A stretch of 58,026 bases of DNA. Origin: Gammaproteobacteria bacterium. Its GTDB lineage: Bacteria > Pseudomonadota > Gammaproteobacteria > Pseudomonadales > Cellvibrionaceae. Positions 29,807 to 37,941 of this stretch are shown one piece after another. The notes under the pieces are model-generated. The model had not been told where the DNA came from, searched no databases, and worked only from the letters and a program-made list of their open reading frames with translations. The DNA is taken from the NCBI GenBank assembly GCA_022600975.1, contig JAHZJJ010000075.1, positions 1 to 58,026 on the forward strand. The letters run 5' to 3'. Position 1 is the stretch's first letter, and each line of letters starts with the position of its first letter. Both the position numbers and the translations under genes were made by a program.

Positions 29807-30565
29807 ATGGACTTTGATGGGAAAAAGGTAGTTATTACCGGTGCTGGTAGAGAGTTCGGACAAACGCTCTCGATCCTTTTTGCAAAGTTAGGCGCCGAAT
29901 TATTTATCGCGGCCCGCACCCTTGAAAAGGCTGATGCGTCAGCAGTAGTGATTAAGACGCTTGTACCGTCAGCAAAGGTCAATACCTTTGGTGTAGACGT
30001 TACTAAGGTTGAGCAGATTATTGAATTTTCCAAAAATGTAGTGAAAACGACAGATACCATCGATATTTTGATCAATAACGCATCTTATTGGCTTGAGGGA
30101 GATATTTTTGAGGTAACCGATGAAAGCATTGTCGAGTCGGTTAACTCCACTGCTACCGGCAGTATTTTGATGACAAAATACTTTATGCCTTTATTAGAGT
30201 GTTCAAACACACCGGATATTGTGTTTATTAATAGTACGGCGGGATTGTTGCAACATTTACATCCTTTTGTAAATGAAGCGTTTAGCGCAGCAAAGGCGTC
30301 GCAAGCGGCTTTCGCCGATAGGCTGCGAAACAGTACTAAAGGCACTGGCATGCGCGTGATTACCGTTTACCCGCCGCATTTTGACAATACGTCACCGCTC
30401 AATGAGGTGGAGTGGAATGAGCGGCGTGGCCACACTGAGCGGCGTTATCTCACAGCGCGCAATGTTGCCGAATGTGTTCAGTTTGCCCTGTGTCAGGACA
30501 GAATATGTTCTATTGATAAAATTGTTCTGGGAAATAACAACCCTTCACCAACAGGTGTTTTGTAA
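29807..30565 (+). CDS. Short-chain dehydrogenase-like protein lacking the catalytic Tyr
   Basis: 252 residues with an SDR Rossmann fold: TGAGREFG (11-18) at the nucleotide-binding loop, NNAS (90-93), and catalytic-type Ser143 in INSTAG. The YxxxK motif reads F-S-A-A-K (159-163), so Lys163 remains but the proton-donating Tyr is Phe. The canonical TGxxxGxG is also altered. This suggests a divergent or catalytically impaired member, perhaps a binding protein; an unusual chemistry cannot be ruled out. AGGAT lies about 8 nt before ATG 29807. It is monocistronic between nhaB and nudC. Substrate unknown. Confidence 0.75.
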   Translation: MDFDGKKVVITGAGREFGQTLSILFAKLGAELFIAARTLEKADASAVVIKTLVPSAKVNTFGVDVTKVEQIIEFSKNVVKTTDTIDILINNASYWLEGDIFEVTDESIVESVNSTATGSILMTKYFMPLLECSNTPDIVFINSTAGLLQHLHPFVNEAFSAAKASQAAFADRLRNSTKGTGMRVITVYPPHFDNTSPLNEVEWNERRGHTERRYLTARNVAECVQFALCQDRICSIDKIVLGNNNPSPTGVL

Positions 30566-30827
30566 ATAAATTTACACTAAGCTAAAGGAATTTCTAAGGC
30601 ATGTACACTATTGTGGATGATCCTGGCACGCTGTCTGGGCGGATAGTTGGTGCTTCGGTTATTGCTGAGGTTACACTTTGTATCGGAGCTTGTATCAAAA
30701 AGGTCATTTTGTGGTTTCATGGGTTATGAGTCTCTTTGAGCTTGCTGAATCAAGCCTGGATGTTTCTGGGTATCTAGGGCAAACTCGTGTGCATTTTGAT
30801 CCCTGAGGCATCACTCAAGTTAGTAGC

Positions 30828-31628
30828 ATGATTGAGAAGTTTATTCCTGCCAGCATTGTCCGCCCTTTGCCAGAAATTGAATGTCATATCGTGGTGGCCG
30901 ATGGCCAGCTGTTGTGTATCGGCAATAGTATTTTGCATCGAGCGTTGCCGGTAGAAGCAACTGATGTGCTCGCCACCCACTATCTGGGAGACTTGTCCGG
31001 TATACCTTGTGGCGTGCATCGTGTAGTAAAGTCGCCAGTGTCGGCACAGGGTTACTGGAGTGACCTGCGTGCTTTGCTGGGAGTTTTGGATGAGGTGCAG
31101 TTTTCTCTAGGCGGAAGGGCCTTGCAAGTGTTGCGCTGGGATCTTGACCATCAATATTGCGGCCGTTGTGCTGGTATAACCGAGTATCATCCTAAAGACA
31201 GGGCACGTATTTGCCAGCGCTGTGAATTATCGGTGTATCCGCGTATTTCCCCTTGTGTCATTATGCTGGTGACCCGCGGCGAAAAATGTCTGCTGGCGCA
31301 TCACCGCGCCCATCGTCACGGCATGTATACTGCTCTAGCCGGTTTTATTGAACCGGGAGAAACCGCTGAGCAGGCGTTGGTACGGGAGGTTCGTGAAGAA
31401 GTGGGCATCGAGATTGGTGCGGTACACTACGTCGGCAGTCAGCCCTGGCCCTTCCCTGGGCAGCTGATGCTGGGATTTATTGCCGAATGGAGCGCTGGCG
31501 CACTTGATCCCGATGGTGAAGAAGTAGTAGATGCGCAGTGGTTTCACCGCAACCACTTGCCTGAAACTATACCGATGGCGGAAACCCTGTCCGGGCGTCT
31601 TATTCGTACTTTTGTGCGGGCAGAGTAA
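30828..31628 (+). CDS. nudC: NAD+ diphosphatase / RNA decapping hydrolase NudC
   Basis: 266 residues. A central zinc ribbon (CGRCAGITEYHPKDRARICQRC) precedes the Nudix box GFIEPGETAEQALVREVREEVGIEIG, followed by the NADH-pyrophosphatase signature SQPWPFPGQLMLGF. It splits NAD(H) to NMN(H) and AMP and in E. coli removes NAD caps from RNA. The N-terminal domain is the degenerate Nudix-like half. Start ATG 30828 has only a weak ribosome-binding site. A MITE lies 94 bp downstream. No operon partner. Confidence 0.93.
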   Translation: MIEKFIPASIVRPLPEIECHIVVADGQLLCIGNSILHRALPVEATDVLATHYLGDLSGIPCGVHRVVKSPVSAQGYWSDLRALLGVLDEVQFSLGGRALQVLRWDLDHQYCGRCAGITEYHPKDRARICQRCELSVYPRISPCVIMLVTRGEKCLLAHHRAHRHGMYTALAGFIEPGETAEQALVREVREEVGIEIGAVHYVGSQPWPFPGQLMLGFIAEWSAGALDPDGEEVVDAQWFHRNHLPETIPMAETLSGRLIRTFVRAE

Positions 31629-31722
31629 TTTGAGTTTCTACCGGAGCTGTAGAGTGTGAATTTAATGGAGAGGCTTGGCAAGAAAAGCCTTTTGCTCCGT
31701 CTTGCGTTGAGTTCTTATTCAA

Positions 31723-31885
31723 CCTAGAAGCTGCAGTTGAGCGCGTAAAAGCTGTGTAAGTTATTGGTGTGCATGGCGAAGCTTAAAGCTTCGTGGTCAC
31801 CTTATTGGTGATGAGAACTTTTTAAAATTTGCCAGGTGCATCAAGAACTTGTGGAGACTTGCGTGATTCAACTGCGGTTTCTAAG
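31723..31885. mobile_element. 163-bp MITE, copy 2, with 5-bp target duplication
   Basis: The second copy of the element at 4811-4973, of the same length and highly similar throughout. The left end is CCTAGAAGCTGCAGTTGA and the right end is the inverted CTTAGAAACCGCAGTTGA (15 of 18 matching). Flanks are the direct repeat TTCAA at 31718-31722 and 31886-31890, a 5-bp target duplication different from that of copy 1. The internal palindrome GAAGCTT-A-AAGCTTC is intact here and degraded in copy 1. It lies in the 439-bp gap between nudC and sohB, whose remainder (31886-32067) shows only a leader for sohB. Confidence 0.87.
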
Positions 31886-32067
31886 TTCAAATATGGTTGA
31901 GTACTCGCTGTTACAGCTAGCAACTTAATCTGGATGTAGTTTCTGCAACGATGGCAAGTGGAGGCCCATATGCTACAGTAACTCCGTTTGCCGGGGTGCA
32001 AAGCAACTGGTGGTGCAATTCCGGTATTGTCGATGGGGCAATACCGTAACCTAGAGGTTAGATCTCA

Positions 32068-33210
32068 GTGGAATTTCTCAGTGAATACGGTTTATTTTTA
32101 GCTAAGGTGGCAACCTTGGTGGTTTCTTTCTTGTTGGTTGCCGGCTTTATTATTGCCAATCGCGAGCAGTTAAAAGATCGCCCTCAAGGGCATATAAAGG
32201 TGACAAACCTCAATGAACGCTATCGGCAGATGAAAGATGCTCTACTGGAGGCGGTACTTGATAAAGACGCATTCACCCAGCGGAAAAAGGTTGAGGCAAA
32301 AGAACAAAAAGCGAAGGAAAAAGCTCTGTCTAAGCAGCGTAAGGCAGTGAAAAAAAATCGGGGCAACGACAGTGACGATCAAGCCAAAACTGAAGTGTCA
32401 CAGCGGCAAGCAACCGCCAGTGAAACAGCATCAGAGGGGGTAGAGGTGCGCAAGCGCCTGTTTGTGCTTAATTTCAATGGTGATATCAAAGCCGGTGCGG
32501 TGCGCAATTTACGCGAGGAGATTACCGCTATCTTGCAGGTTGCCGATAAGCGTGATGAGGTGTTTGTATGCCTTGAAAGTGCAGGCGGTATGGTTGCTAA
32601 CTATGGCCTTGCGGCCAGTCAGTTGGCGCGGGTGCGTAGCGCCGGCGTGCGGCTCACTGTGGCGGTAGACAAGGTTGCCGCCAGTGGTGGTTATATGATG
32701 GCCTGTGTGGCGGACCACATCATGGCTGCACCCTTTGCCATGCTCGGCTCAATCGGCGTTGTGGCTCAGTTGCCAAATTTCCATCGGCTACTGCAGCGCA
32801 ATAATGTGGATTTTGAATTGTTCACCGCCGGTGAGTATAAACGTACGGTGACCATGTTTGGCGAAAATACTCCAGAAGGTAAAGAAAAATTCCAGAATGA
32901 CCTGGAGGATATTCACACGTTGTTTCAGCATTTTGTCACCGAATATCGCCCTCAGTTAGAGATTGCCAAGGTGGCTACCGGGGAAGTCTGGTTTGGACCG
33001 TCGGCAAAGGAATTGGCATTGGTGGATGATTTACAAACTTCCGATGAATACCTGACTGTACGTGCGCAAGATACAGATTTGTATCAAGTGGAATATAAAG
33101 AACGCCATACTATTGCCAAGAAATTTGGTCTCGCCGCGCAATCGAGCATAGAGGCAGGCGTAGTACGGCTTTTTTCGCGCCTTATGGCATGGCGTCATCA
33201 AGCGCAGTAA
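32068..33210 (+). CDS. sohB: Inner-membrane S49 peptidase SohB
   Basis: 380 residues. An N-terminal membrane anchor (about 8-28) in MEFLSEYGLFLAKVATLVVSF closely matches E. coli SohB. A charged, Lys/Glu-rich linker (about 65-115) is longer than usual. The S49 (signal peptide peptidase-like) domain has the catalytic Ser in VAASGGYMMA and the segment GSIGVVAQ. It probably degrades membrane or periplasmic peptides. Start is GTG 32068 with GAGGT upstream. The oxidoreductase ORF starting at 33261 follows on the same strand 50 bp later, so the two may be co-transcribed. Confidence 0.9.
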   Translation: MEFLSEYGLFLAKVATLVVSFLLVAGFIIANREQLKDRPQGHIKVTNLNERYRQMKDALLEAVLDKDAFTQRKKVEAKEQKAKEKALSKQRKAVKKNRGNDSDDQAKTEVSQRQATASETASEGVEVRKRLFVLNFNGDIKAGAVRNLREEITAILQVADKRDEVFVCLESAGGMVANYGLAASQLARVRSAGVRLTVAVDKVAASGGYMMACVADHIMAAPFAMLGSIGVVAQLPNFHRLLQRNNVDFELFTAGEYKRTVTMFGENTPEGKEKFQNDLEDIHTLFQHFVTEYRPQLEIAKVATGEVWFGPSAKELALVDDLQTSDEYLTVRAQDTDLYQVEYKERHTIAKKFGLAAQSSIEAGVVRLFSRLMAWRHQAQ

Positions 33211-33260
33211 GGGAGTTTTTTAGTTACGCACATTGTGCTATCAGTTTGGGGACCTGCCGT

Positions 33261-34271
33261 ATGGCCATTACAGAGTTTCGTGCGATTCGAATTCATGAGG
33301 TGGCGCCGGGAAAATACGACCAACAGGTTGCCAGTTGTCGGCGAGATGAACTGCCAGATTACCCACTACAGATAGCGGTTGCACATTCGTCACTGAACTA
33401 TAAGGATGCTTTGTCTGCATTTGGCAATCGTGCAATAACCCCTGTGTACCCACATATTCCAGGTATTGATGCAGTGGGAGTGGTGGTTGCAGATAAGAGC
33501 GGCACTTTTAAACCCGGTCAGACATTATTGGTGACTGGTTATGATTTTGGCACGAGTTCTGCCGGCGGCTTAGCTGAGTATATTGCAGTACCTGCGCAGT
33601 GGGCGACCCCCCTGCCGGCAGGGTTAAGTACCTATGAATCCATGGCTCTTGGAACCGCTGGGCTCACTGCAGCACTATGTGTTGATAAGCTATTGGGCTC
33701 GGGGGCAAAGCCGCAGGATGGTGAGGTCTTGGTTACTGGTGCAACCGGTGGTGTTGGCTCTATAGCCGTGGCACTGTTGGCTAAACTGGGGTTTCGTGTG
33801 GCCGCTGTGACGGGGAAATTGGAATCCACGCAATTTCTCACGAACCTTGGTGCCTGGAAAATACTTGATCGTGAAACTTTGAGCTCGACGGCTCACCGCA
33901 AAGCGATGACCAAACCAAAATGGGCTTGGGCGGTGGATGCAGTGGGGGGCGAAATTTTATTTAACGTTGTTAAATCGCTGGCTTATGGCGGTGCTGTTGC
34001 CGCTTGCGGTATGATTGCTGGAGTGCAGTTTCAGGCCAATGTATTCCCGTTTATTTTACGTGGTGTCAGCTTGTTGGGGGTCGACAGTGTTACGTTACCG
34101 CTGGCAAAAAAAGCTGCAATCTGGGAAATGCTCGCCAGCGAATGGTATATCGGCGAGCAATTGCAAAAAATTGCCAAAGAGATTTCCCTTGAGCAAGTGC
34201 CGGCATGTCTCGCGCGACTGCATCGCGGCCATGGCATAGGGCGTTATGTTGTTAAGATGGCACCAGTATAA
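33261..34271 (+). CDS. YhdH/AcuI-family quinone oxidoreductase (acrylyl-CoA reductase-like)
   Basis: 336 residues of the medium-chain dehydrogenase superfamily without zinc ligands. Seen: SSLNYKDALS (AcuI/YhdH signature), HIPGIDAVGVV, the NADPH-binding VTGATGGVGSIAVALLAKLG, and VDAVGG. Family members reduce acryloyl-CoA to propanoyl-CoA with NADPH, a step in DMSP or acrylate handling by marine bacteria; that function here is inferred. I choose ATG 33261 (MAITEFRAIRIHE), where family similarity begins; the frame is open from 33189 overlapping sohB. It follows sohB by 50 bp. A 92-bp inverted-repeat element lies just downstream. Confidence 0.87.
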   Translation: MAITEFRAIRIHEVAPGKYDQQVASCRRDELPDYPLQIAVAHSSLNYKDALSAFGNRAITPVYPHIPGIDAVGVVVADKSGTFKPGQTLLVTGYDFGTSSAGGLAEYIAVPAQWATPLPAGLSTYESMALGTAGLTAALCVDKLLGSGAKPQDGEVLVTGATGGVGSIAVALLAKLGFRVAAVTGKLESTQFLTNLGAWKILDRETLSSTAHRKAMTKPKWAWAVDAVGGEILFNVVKSLAYGGAVAACGMIAGVQFQANVFPFILRGVSLLGVDSVTLPLAKKAAIWEMLASEWYIGEQLQKIAKEISLEQVPACLARLHRGHGIGRYVVKMAPV

Positions 34272-34294
34272 TAAGTTTAGCGCTTCGACGTTTT

Positions 34295-34386
34295 GGTGGT
34301 GGGTCAAATGTGTGCTTTCACCAACTAGGGATGATAGCGAATTCGGGCTAGATATTCATGAAAATGCACACATCTGACCCACTACT
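34295..34386. mobile_element. 92-bp MITE-like element with 8-bp target duplication
   Basis: Terminal inverted repeats are GTGGTGGGTCAAATGTGTGC (34296-34315) and the inverted GTAGTGGGTCAGATGTGTGC (34366-34385), 18 of 20 identical. The element is flanked by the direct repeat GACGTTTT at 34287-34294 and 34387-34394, an 8-bp target-site duplication. There is no coding capacity. Families such as IS66 and IS1595 make 8-bp duplications, so a parent of that kind is possible; this is inference. It lies between the oxidoreductase and patatin genes. Confidence 0.75.
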
Positions 34387-34521
34387 GACGTTTTTTGTAG
34401 CTACAAGGATGCCATAAAGGTATACAGTTATACTAATAGCCCAAGGTGAACTGCAAATAACAGATAGGGCTGTATAAATAAGTTATTGCTGTTGGCTGGA
34501 GTCTCTTGTTTAGGAAAAAAA

Positions 34522-35769
34522 ATGTCCTCATCACAAGCGAGTGATACTGGTGCTTTGATTTTGTCCGGCGGTGGTGCCCGTGCAGCTTATCAAGCTGGGG
34601 TATTAAAAGCTTTGGCAGAGTTGACTCCAGATGATGAGCCCAATCCCTTTAAAATAATTTGCGGTACTTCTGCCGGGGCGGTGAACGCGCTGTTGCTGGC
34701 CACCCACTGTGGCACGTTCAAAGAGGCGGTTGCCAGTTTGTGTGAGCTGTGGATGCAGGTGACGGTGGAACAGATATATCGCAGTAGCTGGCGGAGTTTA
34801 TTTAAGAACAGTTTTTTTATTGCACGCTCGTTTTTCAATCAGGGTGTGGGGCGACAAAAACCGTTGGCTTTGCTGGATAATACACCTTTGCGAAGTTTTC
34901 TTGAGCGTTCTATCCCATTTGAAAATCTTCAGCGCAATATTGATGCCGGGCGCTTGACAGCAATTTGTGTCAATGTTCTCTCCTATAGAGAGGGTGAGTC
35001 GGTTAGTTTTTTTCAAGGCAGTGAAAATCTGAAGGAGTGGCGAAGATTTCGCCGTTATGGGGAACGCACCGAGCTCACATTGGATCACTTGATGGCGTCT
35101 ACCGCGATCCCCGCCATGTTCCCCACAGTAAAGATAGGTACTGATTATTTTGGTGATGGCGCAGTGCGGCAGTTGGCACCTATCAGTCCGGCGCTGCACC
35201 TGGGTGCCAATCGAGTATTTGTGATAGGTGTTTCTGATAATCGTTCACCGGAACACTGGGGCAAGCGAAACAATAAGCCGCGTCATTCACCCTCTCTGGC
35301 GCAAATCAGTGGGCAATTGTTTAATGCGGCATTTATCGACAGTCTCGAAGGAGATTTGGAGCATATGGATCGTGTTAACTTGCTATTGGAGGGCATAGCG
35401 ACGGATCAGCGTTCTGAATTGGCACCGTTGCGCCCAGTTAAATCGGTGGTGATTGAGCCCAGTCGGAGCTTGGATCGTTTGGCTGGGCGCAATGTACGTT
35501 ATTTACCGCCAGCTTTGCGCTGGTTATTTCGTTCCACCGGCGCTACCGCTTCTGGTGGGGGTGCTTCCGCAGCCAGCTATCTGTTGTTTGAGGCCCCATT
35601 TTTACATGAATTGTTAGAGCTCGGCTATCAGGATGCTATGTGGGAGCAGGATAAGTTACGAAAATTCACAACACCGAAAACTCAGGAGGTAAAAGCAACC
35701 TCTAAGGGCTTGTTTGGCATCAGAACCAAGCCAATTACAAAAAAAGATGATAGTAATACACAGACTTGA
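34522..35769 (+). CDS. Patatin-like phospholipase
   Basis: 415 residues. The patatin oxyanion loop SGGGARAAYQAGVL (15-28), nucleophile Ser50 in GTSAGA and acid Asp212 in FGDGAVR make the Ser-Asp dyad of patatin lipases. The N-terminus has no signal peptide, and the C-terminal third (about 290-415) is a family-specific extension ending in a charged tail (KPITKKDDSNTQT). It probably hydrolyses acyl chains of phospholipids or a related lipid in the cytoplasm or at the membrane. ATG 34522 has AGGA about 8 nt upstream; the frame is open from TTG 34486. It is followed by a lipoprotein gene 19 bp downstream. Confidence 0.88.
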   Translation: MSSSQASDTGALILSGGGARAAYQAGVLKALAELTPDDEPNPFKIICGTSAGAVNALLLATHCGTFKEAVASLCELWMQVTVEQIYRSSWRSLFKNSFFIARSFFNQGVGRQKPLALLDNTPLRSFLERSIPFENLQRNIDAGRLTAICVNVLSYREGESVSFFQGSENLKEWRRFRRYGERTELTLDHLMASTAIPAMFPTVKIGTDYFGDGAVRQLAPISPALHLGANRVFVIGVSDNRSPEHWGKRNNKPRHSPSLAQISGQLFNAAFIDSLEGDLEHMDRVNLLLEGIATDQRSELAPLRPVKSVVIEPSRSLDRLAGRNVRYLPPALRWLFRSTGATASGGGASAASYLLFEAPFLHELLELGYQDAMWEQDKLRKFTTPKTQEVKATSKGLFGIRTKPITKKDDSNTQT

Positions 35770-35788
35770 AGTGTTCTCGGGTGATGTT

Positions 35789-36481
35789 ATGACATTGAAA
35801 ACCGTATTAAAAAGCGTGTTGGTGGCAACTGGGTTATTACCAGGTTTGTTAACGGCTTGTGCAGGATCGGTGCCCAGGCAAAACGTTAATGATAGCCTCA
35901 CAACCACTTTGCAGGAGGCAACTGAATATCAGCGCTTATTGGCTGAAGCACAACAGCTCTCTTTTACACTTGATTTTGATAAGCTGCGCCGAGCTTTTGT
36001 TGCCTCCCCTGAATATAGTCCTCTCGGAGGCGCTAGATTAAAAGGTATACATGAGGCGTATCAGTCGGTACAAAAGGATGATTTTGAGGCTTGCCTGACC
36101 TATGTTGACCAAGTGTTGGAAAACAATTATATGAGCCTTGAGGCACATATGATCGGCCGTTTGTGTAGTAACCGGATGAAACGATTGGAGCGCGAGGATT
36201 ACCACGGCTATATGGTTGAGGGGCTGATGGAGGCGATTGAAAATAGCGGTGACGGAAAAGCTATGGCCAGCGCATTTCAAACCATTAGCGCCTCTGAGCT
36301 GTGGGGTTTTGTGCGTTTGAAAGGTTGGCAGGTATTGGAAGAGTCAATTATTTACGGCGGCGATGGCATTTATGACAAGGTGCAAGTACGCGATCTGGCC
36401 TCAGGAGCCGAGTATCCTCTGTATTTTGAGGTTGGGCATATTATTAAAGCGATCGATGCTGCGAAACAAGAAGCTTTCTAG
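35789..36481 (+). CDS. Lipoprotein, DUF4919-like
   Basis: 230 residues with a lipoprotein signal ending at LLTAC (Cys24 or so). The mature part has FDKLRRAFVASPEYSPLGG, a TPR-like helical middle (DFEACLTYVDQVLENNYMSLEAHMIGRLCSNRM) and SGDGKAMASAFQTISASELWGFVRLKG. This resembles the DUF4919 type; that match is from memory of the pattern, not a search. Function unknown. It starts 19 bp after the patatin gene, whose frame it follows closely, so the two are likely co-transcribed and the lipoprotein may act with the lipase at the envelope. ATG 35789 is chosen for the signal sequence; the longer frame from 35714 overlaps the lipase gene. Confidence 0.7.
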   Translation: MTLKTVLKSVLVATGLLPGLLTACAGSVPRQNVNDSLTTTLQEATEYQRLLAEAQQLSFTLDFDKLRRAFVASPEYSPLGGARLKGIHEAYQSVQKDDFEACLTYVDQVLENNYMSLEAHMIGRLCSNRMKRLEREDYHGYMVEGLMEAIENSGDGKAMASAFQTISASELWGFVRLKGWQVLEESIIYGGDGIYDKVQVRDLASGAEYPLYFEVGHIIKAIDAAKQEAF

Positions 36482-36500
36482 CTTAACTTAATAGGATTTA

Positions 36501-36547
36501 TTTTGGCAAAGGTGCAGGGTAACCTTGAGTGATTGTTTTTGCCAAAA
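36501..36547 (+). terminator. Hairpin after the lipoprotein gene
   Basis: A 10-bp stem TTTTGGCAAA / TTTGCCAAAA encloses about 27 nt with inner pairing potential (GGT...ACC). It lies 20 bp after the lipoprotein stop and 55 bp before the truncated hydrolase start. There is no following T-run, so its role as terminator is tentative. Confidence 0.4.
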
Positions 36548-36602
36548 ACCCATGATAGAAATGCAAGGTGGTTCTAAATAAAGTTTTATAAGGAGTGTAT
36601 AT

Positions 36603-36784
36603 ATGAGATTTGGGGTATTTGTTATTATAGTTTTGCTTGCTAGTCCTTCGATATTAGCGGCTTCAGAAGTTCCCGCCGCAATTAATAAGGGTTCGTGCAG
36701 CTATGAGGTTGATTTAAACGGAAAAGCCCGGCGGGCTTATTAATGTTTTCTACTATATGCCTGAGACTTTTAATAAAAAATCTT
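36603..36784 (+). pseudogene. Truncated, frameshifted alpha/beta hydrolase (paralogue of the gene at 587)
   Basis: An intact start (ATG 36603 with AAGGAG 8 nt upstream) begins a signal peptide MRFGVFVIIVLLASPSILAAS. The frame hits TAA at 36741 after DLNGKARRAY, but another frame continues GLINVFYYMPETFNKKS, which matches the IEIYYHLPLSYNKKT stretch of the hydrolase at 587-1510. So the fragment carries one frameshift near 36737 inside a small CCCGGCGGG patch, and homology stops exactly where the inverted-repeat element at 36785 begins. The nucleophile and the rest of the fold are missing. Not functional. Confidence 0.72.
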
Positions 36785-36892
36785 CTATACCAAAATCGCT
36801 TGAGATTTAGGTATAGAAGATGAGACAAAAGCCATCAAAACCCTTATCAAGTAGACTTTCCAAAGCCTAAATCTCAAACGTCATGGGTATAG
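36785..36892. mobile_element. 108-bp terminal-inverted-repeat element (MITE-like)
   Basis: The ends are CTATACCAAAATCGCTTGAG and the inverted CTATACCCATGACGTTTGAG; over 27 bp, 22 positions match, running on into ATTTAGG. An additional perfect 11-bp repeat TCTTCTATACC / GGTATAGAAGA folds the left end into its own hairpin (36781-36820). A 16-codon frame (MRQKPSKPLSSRLSKA) fills the middle but is probably incidental. No long target duplication is visible, although a TA dinucleotide lies at both ends, which would suit an IS630-type parent. The truncated hydrolase abuts the left end. Confidence 0.7.
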
Positions 36893-36914
36893 CTACCCTT
36901 TGTTACTGTCAGCC

Positions 36915-36939
36915 CTTAAAAAGCCTCTCCAAGAGGCTT
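36915..36939 (-). terminator. Intrinsic terminator downstream of the aquaporin gene
   Basis: Read on the minus strand, a 7-bp stem AAGCCTC / GAGGCTT with loop TTGGA is followed by TTTAA, giving five consecutive T after the stem. It lies about 170 bp past the aquaporin stop, with nothing else recognised between. Confidence 0.6.
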
Positions 36940-37109
36940 GGTAGGTTATTGTTTACAGAGTTGCTCACTGTTGCTGTAAAAACCATGCGACATATAAAAA
37001 CAACGGTTGCCACAGTATGGATTTGTGACGTGTTTAAACGAACAAGTTAGCTATGGCATAGGTACCCAACATAAAGTTGGAGGCTTTATGTCAGGTGTTA
37101 GTTGGCGTA

Positions 37110-37730
37110 TTAATCATTCTTAACGCTATGTTGTAGTAAGCATTTGGCTGCGATACCGCCCACACTAGCCCCGATAAACGGTGCCAGTAAGTAATGCCAG
37201 CTCCACGCTTTGGCCGCTAAGGCCACGGCAGGATTCAGCACACCGTAGGATGCGTTGTGAGAGACCGTGATGCCGACCAACAGAGATAAACCGACGATAA
37301 TCCCCTGAATTGAGCGGTCATGTTTCAGATAGCCAGTGGCAGTGACACCAAAGACGAAAAACATTGCTCCGATGGCTTCACCCACGCCTGAATACAAGGT
37401 TGAGTGTGTAGCGGGTAACCAGGATTCCTGGCCGGGCAATACATAAAGGGATATTAATCCATAGGCCAAACCAGCACCGGCAGCCTGACATAACAGATAA
37501 ACCACAAGCCGTGAGGCATTTAGCTGCCTGGTTAACCACATGGAAAAAGATACTGCAGGATTGATATGGCATCCAGAAACACTGCCGAATAGATAGACAC
37601 AGAGAGTTAGTGTCATAGCAGCAGCGATTGGTGTAGGAACTGGGAAGGGCGTACTGGGTGTAAGTGATATCAACACCACCGTGGCCAATATAAAGGTACC
37701 TAGCAGCTCAGCAATATAACTTTTCCACAT
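37110..37730 (-). CDS. Aquaporin-family channel (MIP)
   Basis: 206 residues with six hydrophobic segments. Both NPA boxes are present: NPA at 57-59 (SGCHINPAVSF) and at 166-168 (GVLNPAVALAAKAW). The second box lacks the usual following Arg of the selectivity filter (NPAR is here NPAV169), so the pore chemistry may differ from AqpZ or GlpF. It probably passes water or small neutral solutes across the inner membrane. ATG 37730 has AAGGGG about 6 nt upstream and starts MWKSYIAELLGTF as the family does. The frame is open to 37865, but that extension is translated from IS-end sequence. An IS3-family element begins about 140 bp upstream and may have displaced its promoter. Confidence 0.85.
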   Translation of the reverse strand: MWKSYIAELLGTFILATVVLISLTPSTPFPVPTPIAAAMTLTLCVYLFGSVSGCHINPAVSFSMWLTRQLNASRLVVYLLCQAAGAGLAYGLISLYVLPGQESWLPATHSTLYSGVGEAIGAMFFVFGVTATGYLKHDRSIQGIIVGLSLLVGITVSHNASYGVLNPAVALAAKAWSWHYLLAPFIGASVGGIAAKCLLQHSVKND

Positions 37731-37839
37731 GGAAAACCCCTTAAATTCTGGATATTGATTAAACAAACGGCGCTTGCCGCAACAACATAGTCTGCAAATT
37801 CGAGAATTCCAAAAATTATTAGTGGCAGCAGCTTTGGAC

Positions 37840-37868
37840 TGAGGTGGACCCCATCCACTGGACACGAA
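37840..37868. repeat. Solo IS end resembling the adjacent IS3-family terminus
   Basis: GAGGTGGACCCCATCCACTG followed by GACACG closely resembles the right terminal repeat of the neighbouring IS (GGTGGACCCCATAAATTGGACAG). It lies directly outside that IS, so it is either a leftover end from an earlier insertion or a deletion product of a tandem pair. It supplies the spurious N-terminal extension of the aquaporin frame. Confidence 0.6.
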
Positions 37869-37941
37869 ATATGGTGGACCCCATTGTCCAGACAGTAAAC
37901 CCTCTTTTTTAAGTTAAGTTTTGGCTGTCGTTGAAGACGCC

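Noticed and set aside
37731-37865. N-terminal extension of the aquaporin (MSSGWGPPQ...)
   Set aside because: The extension is translated from IS-end sequence and non-conserved spacer; a strong Shine-Dalgarno sits before ATG 37730 where the family start lies.
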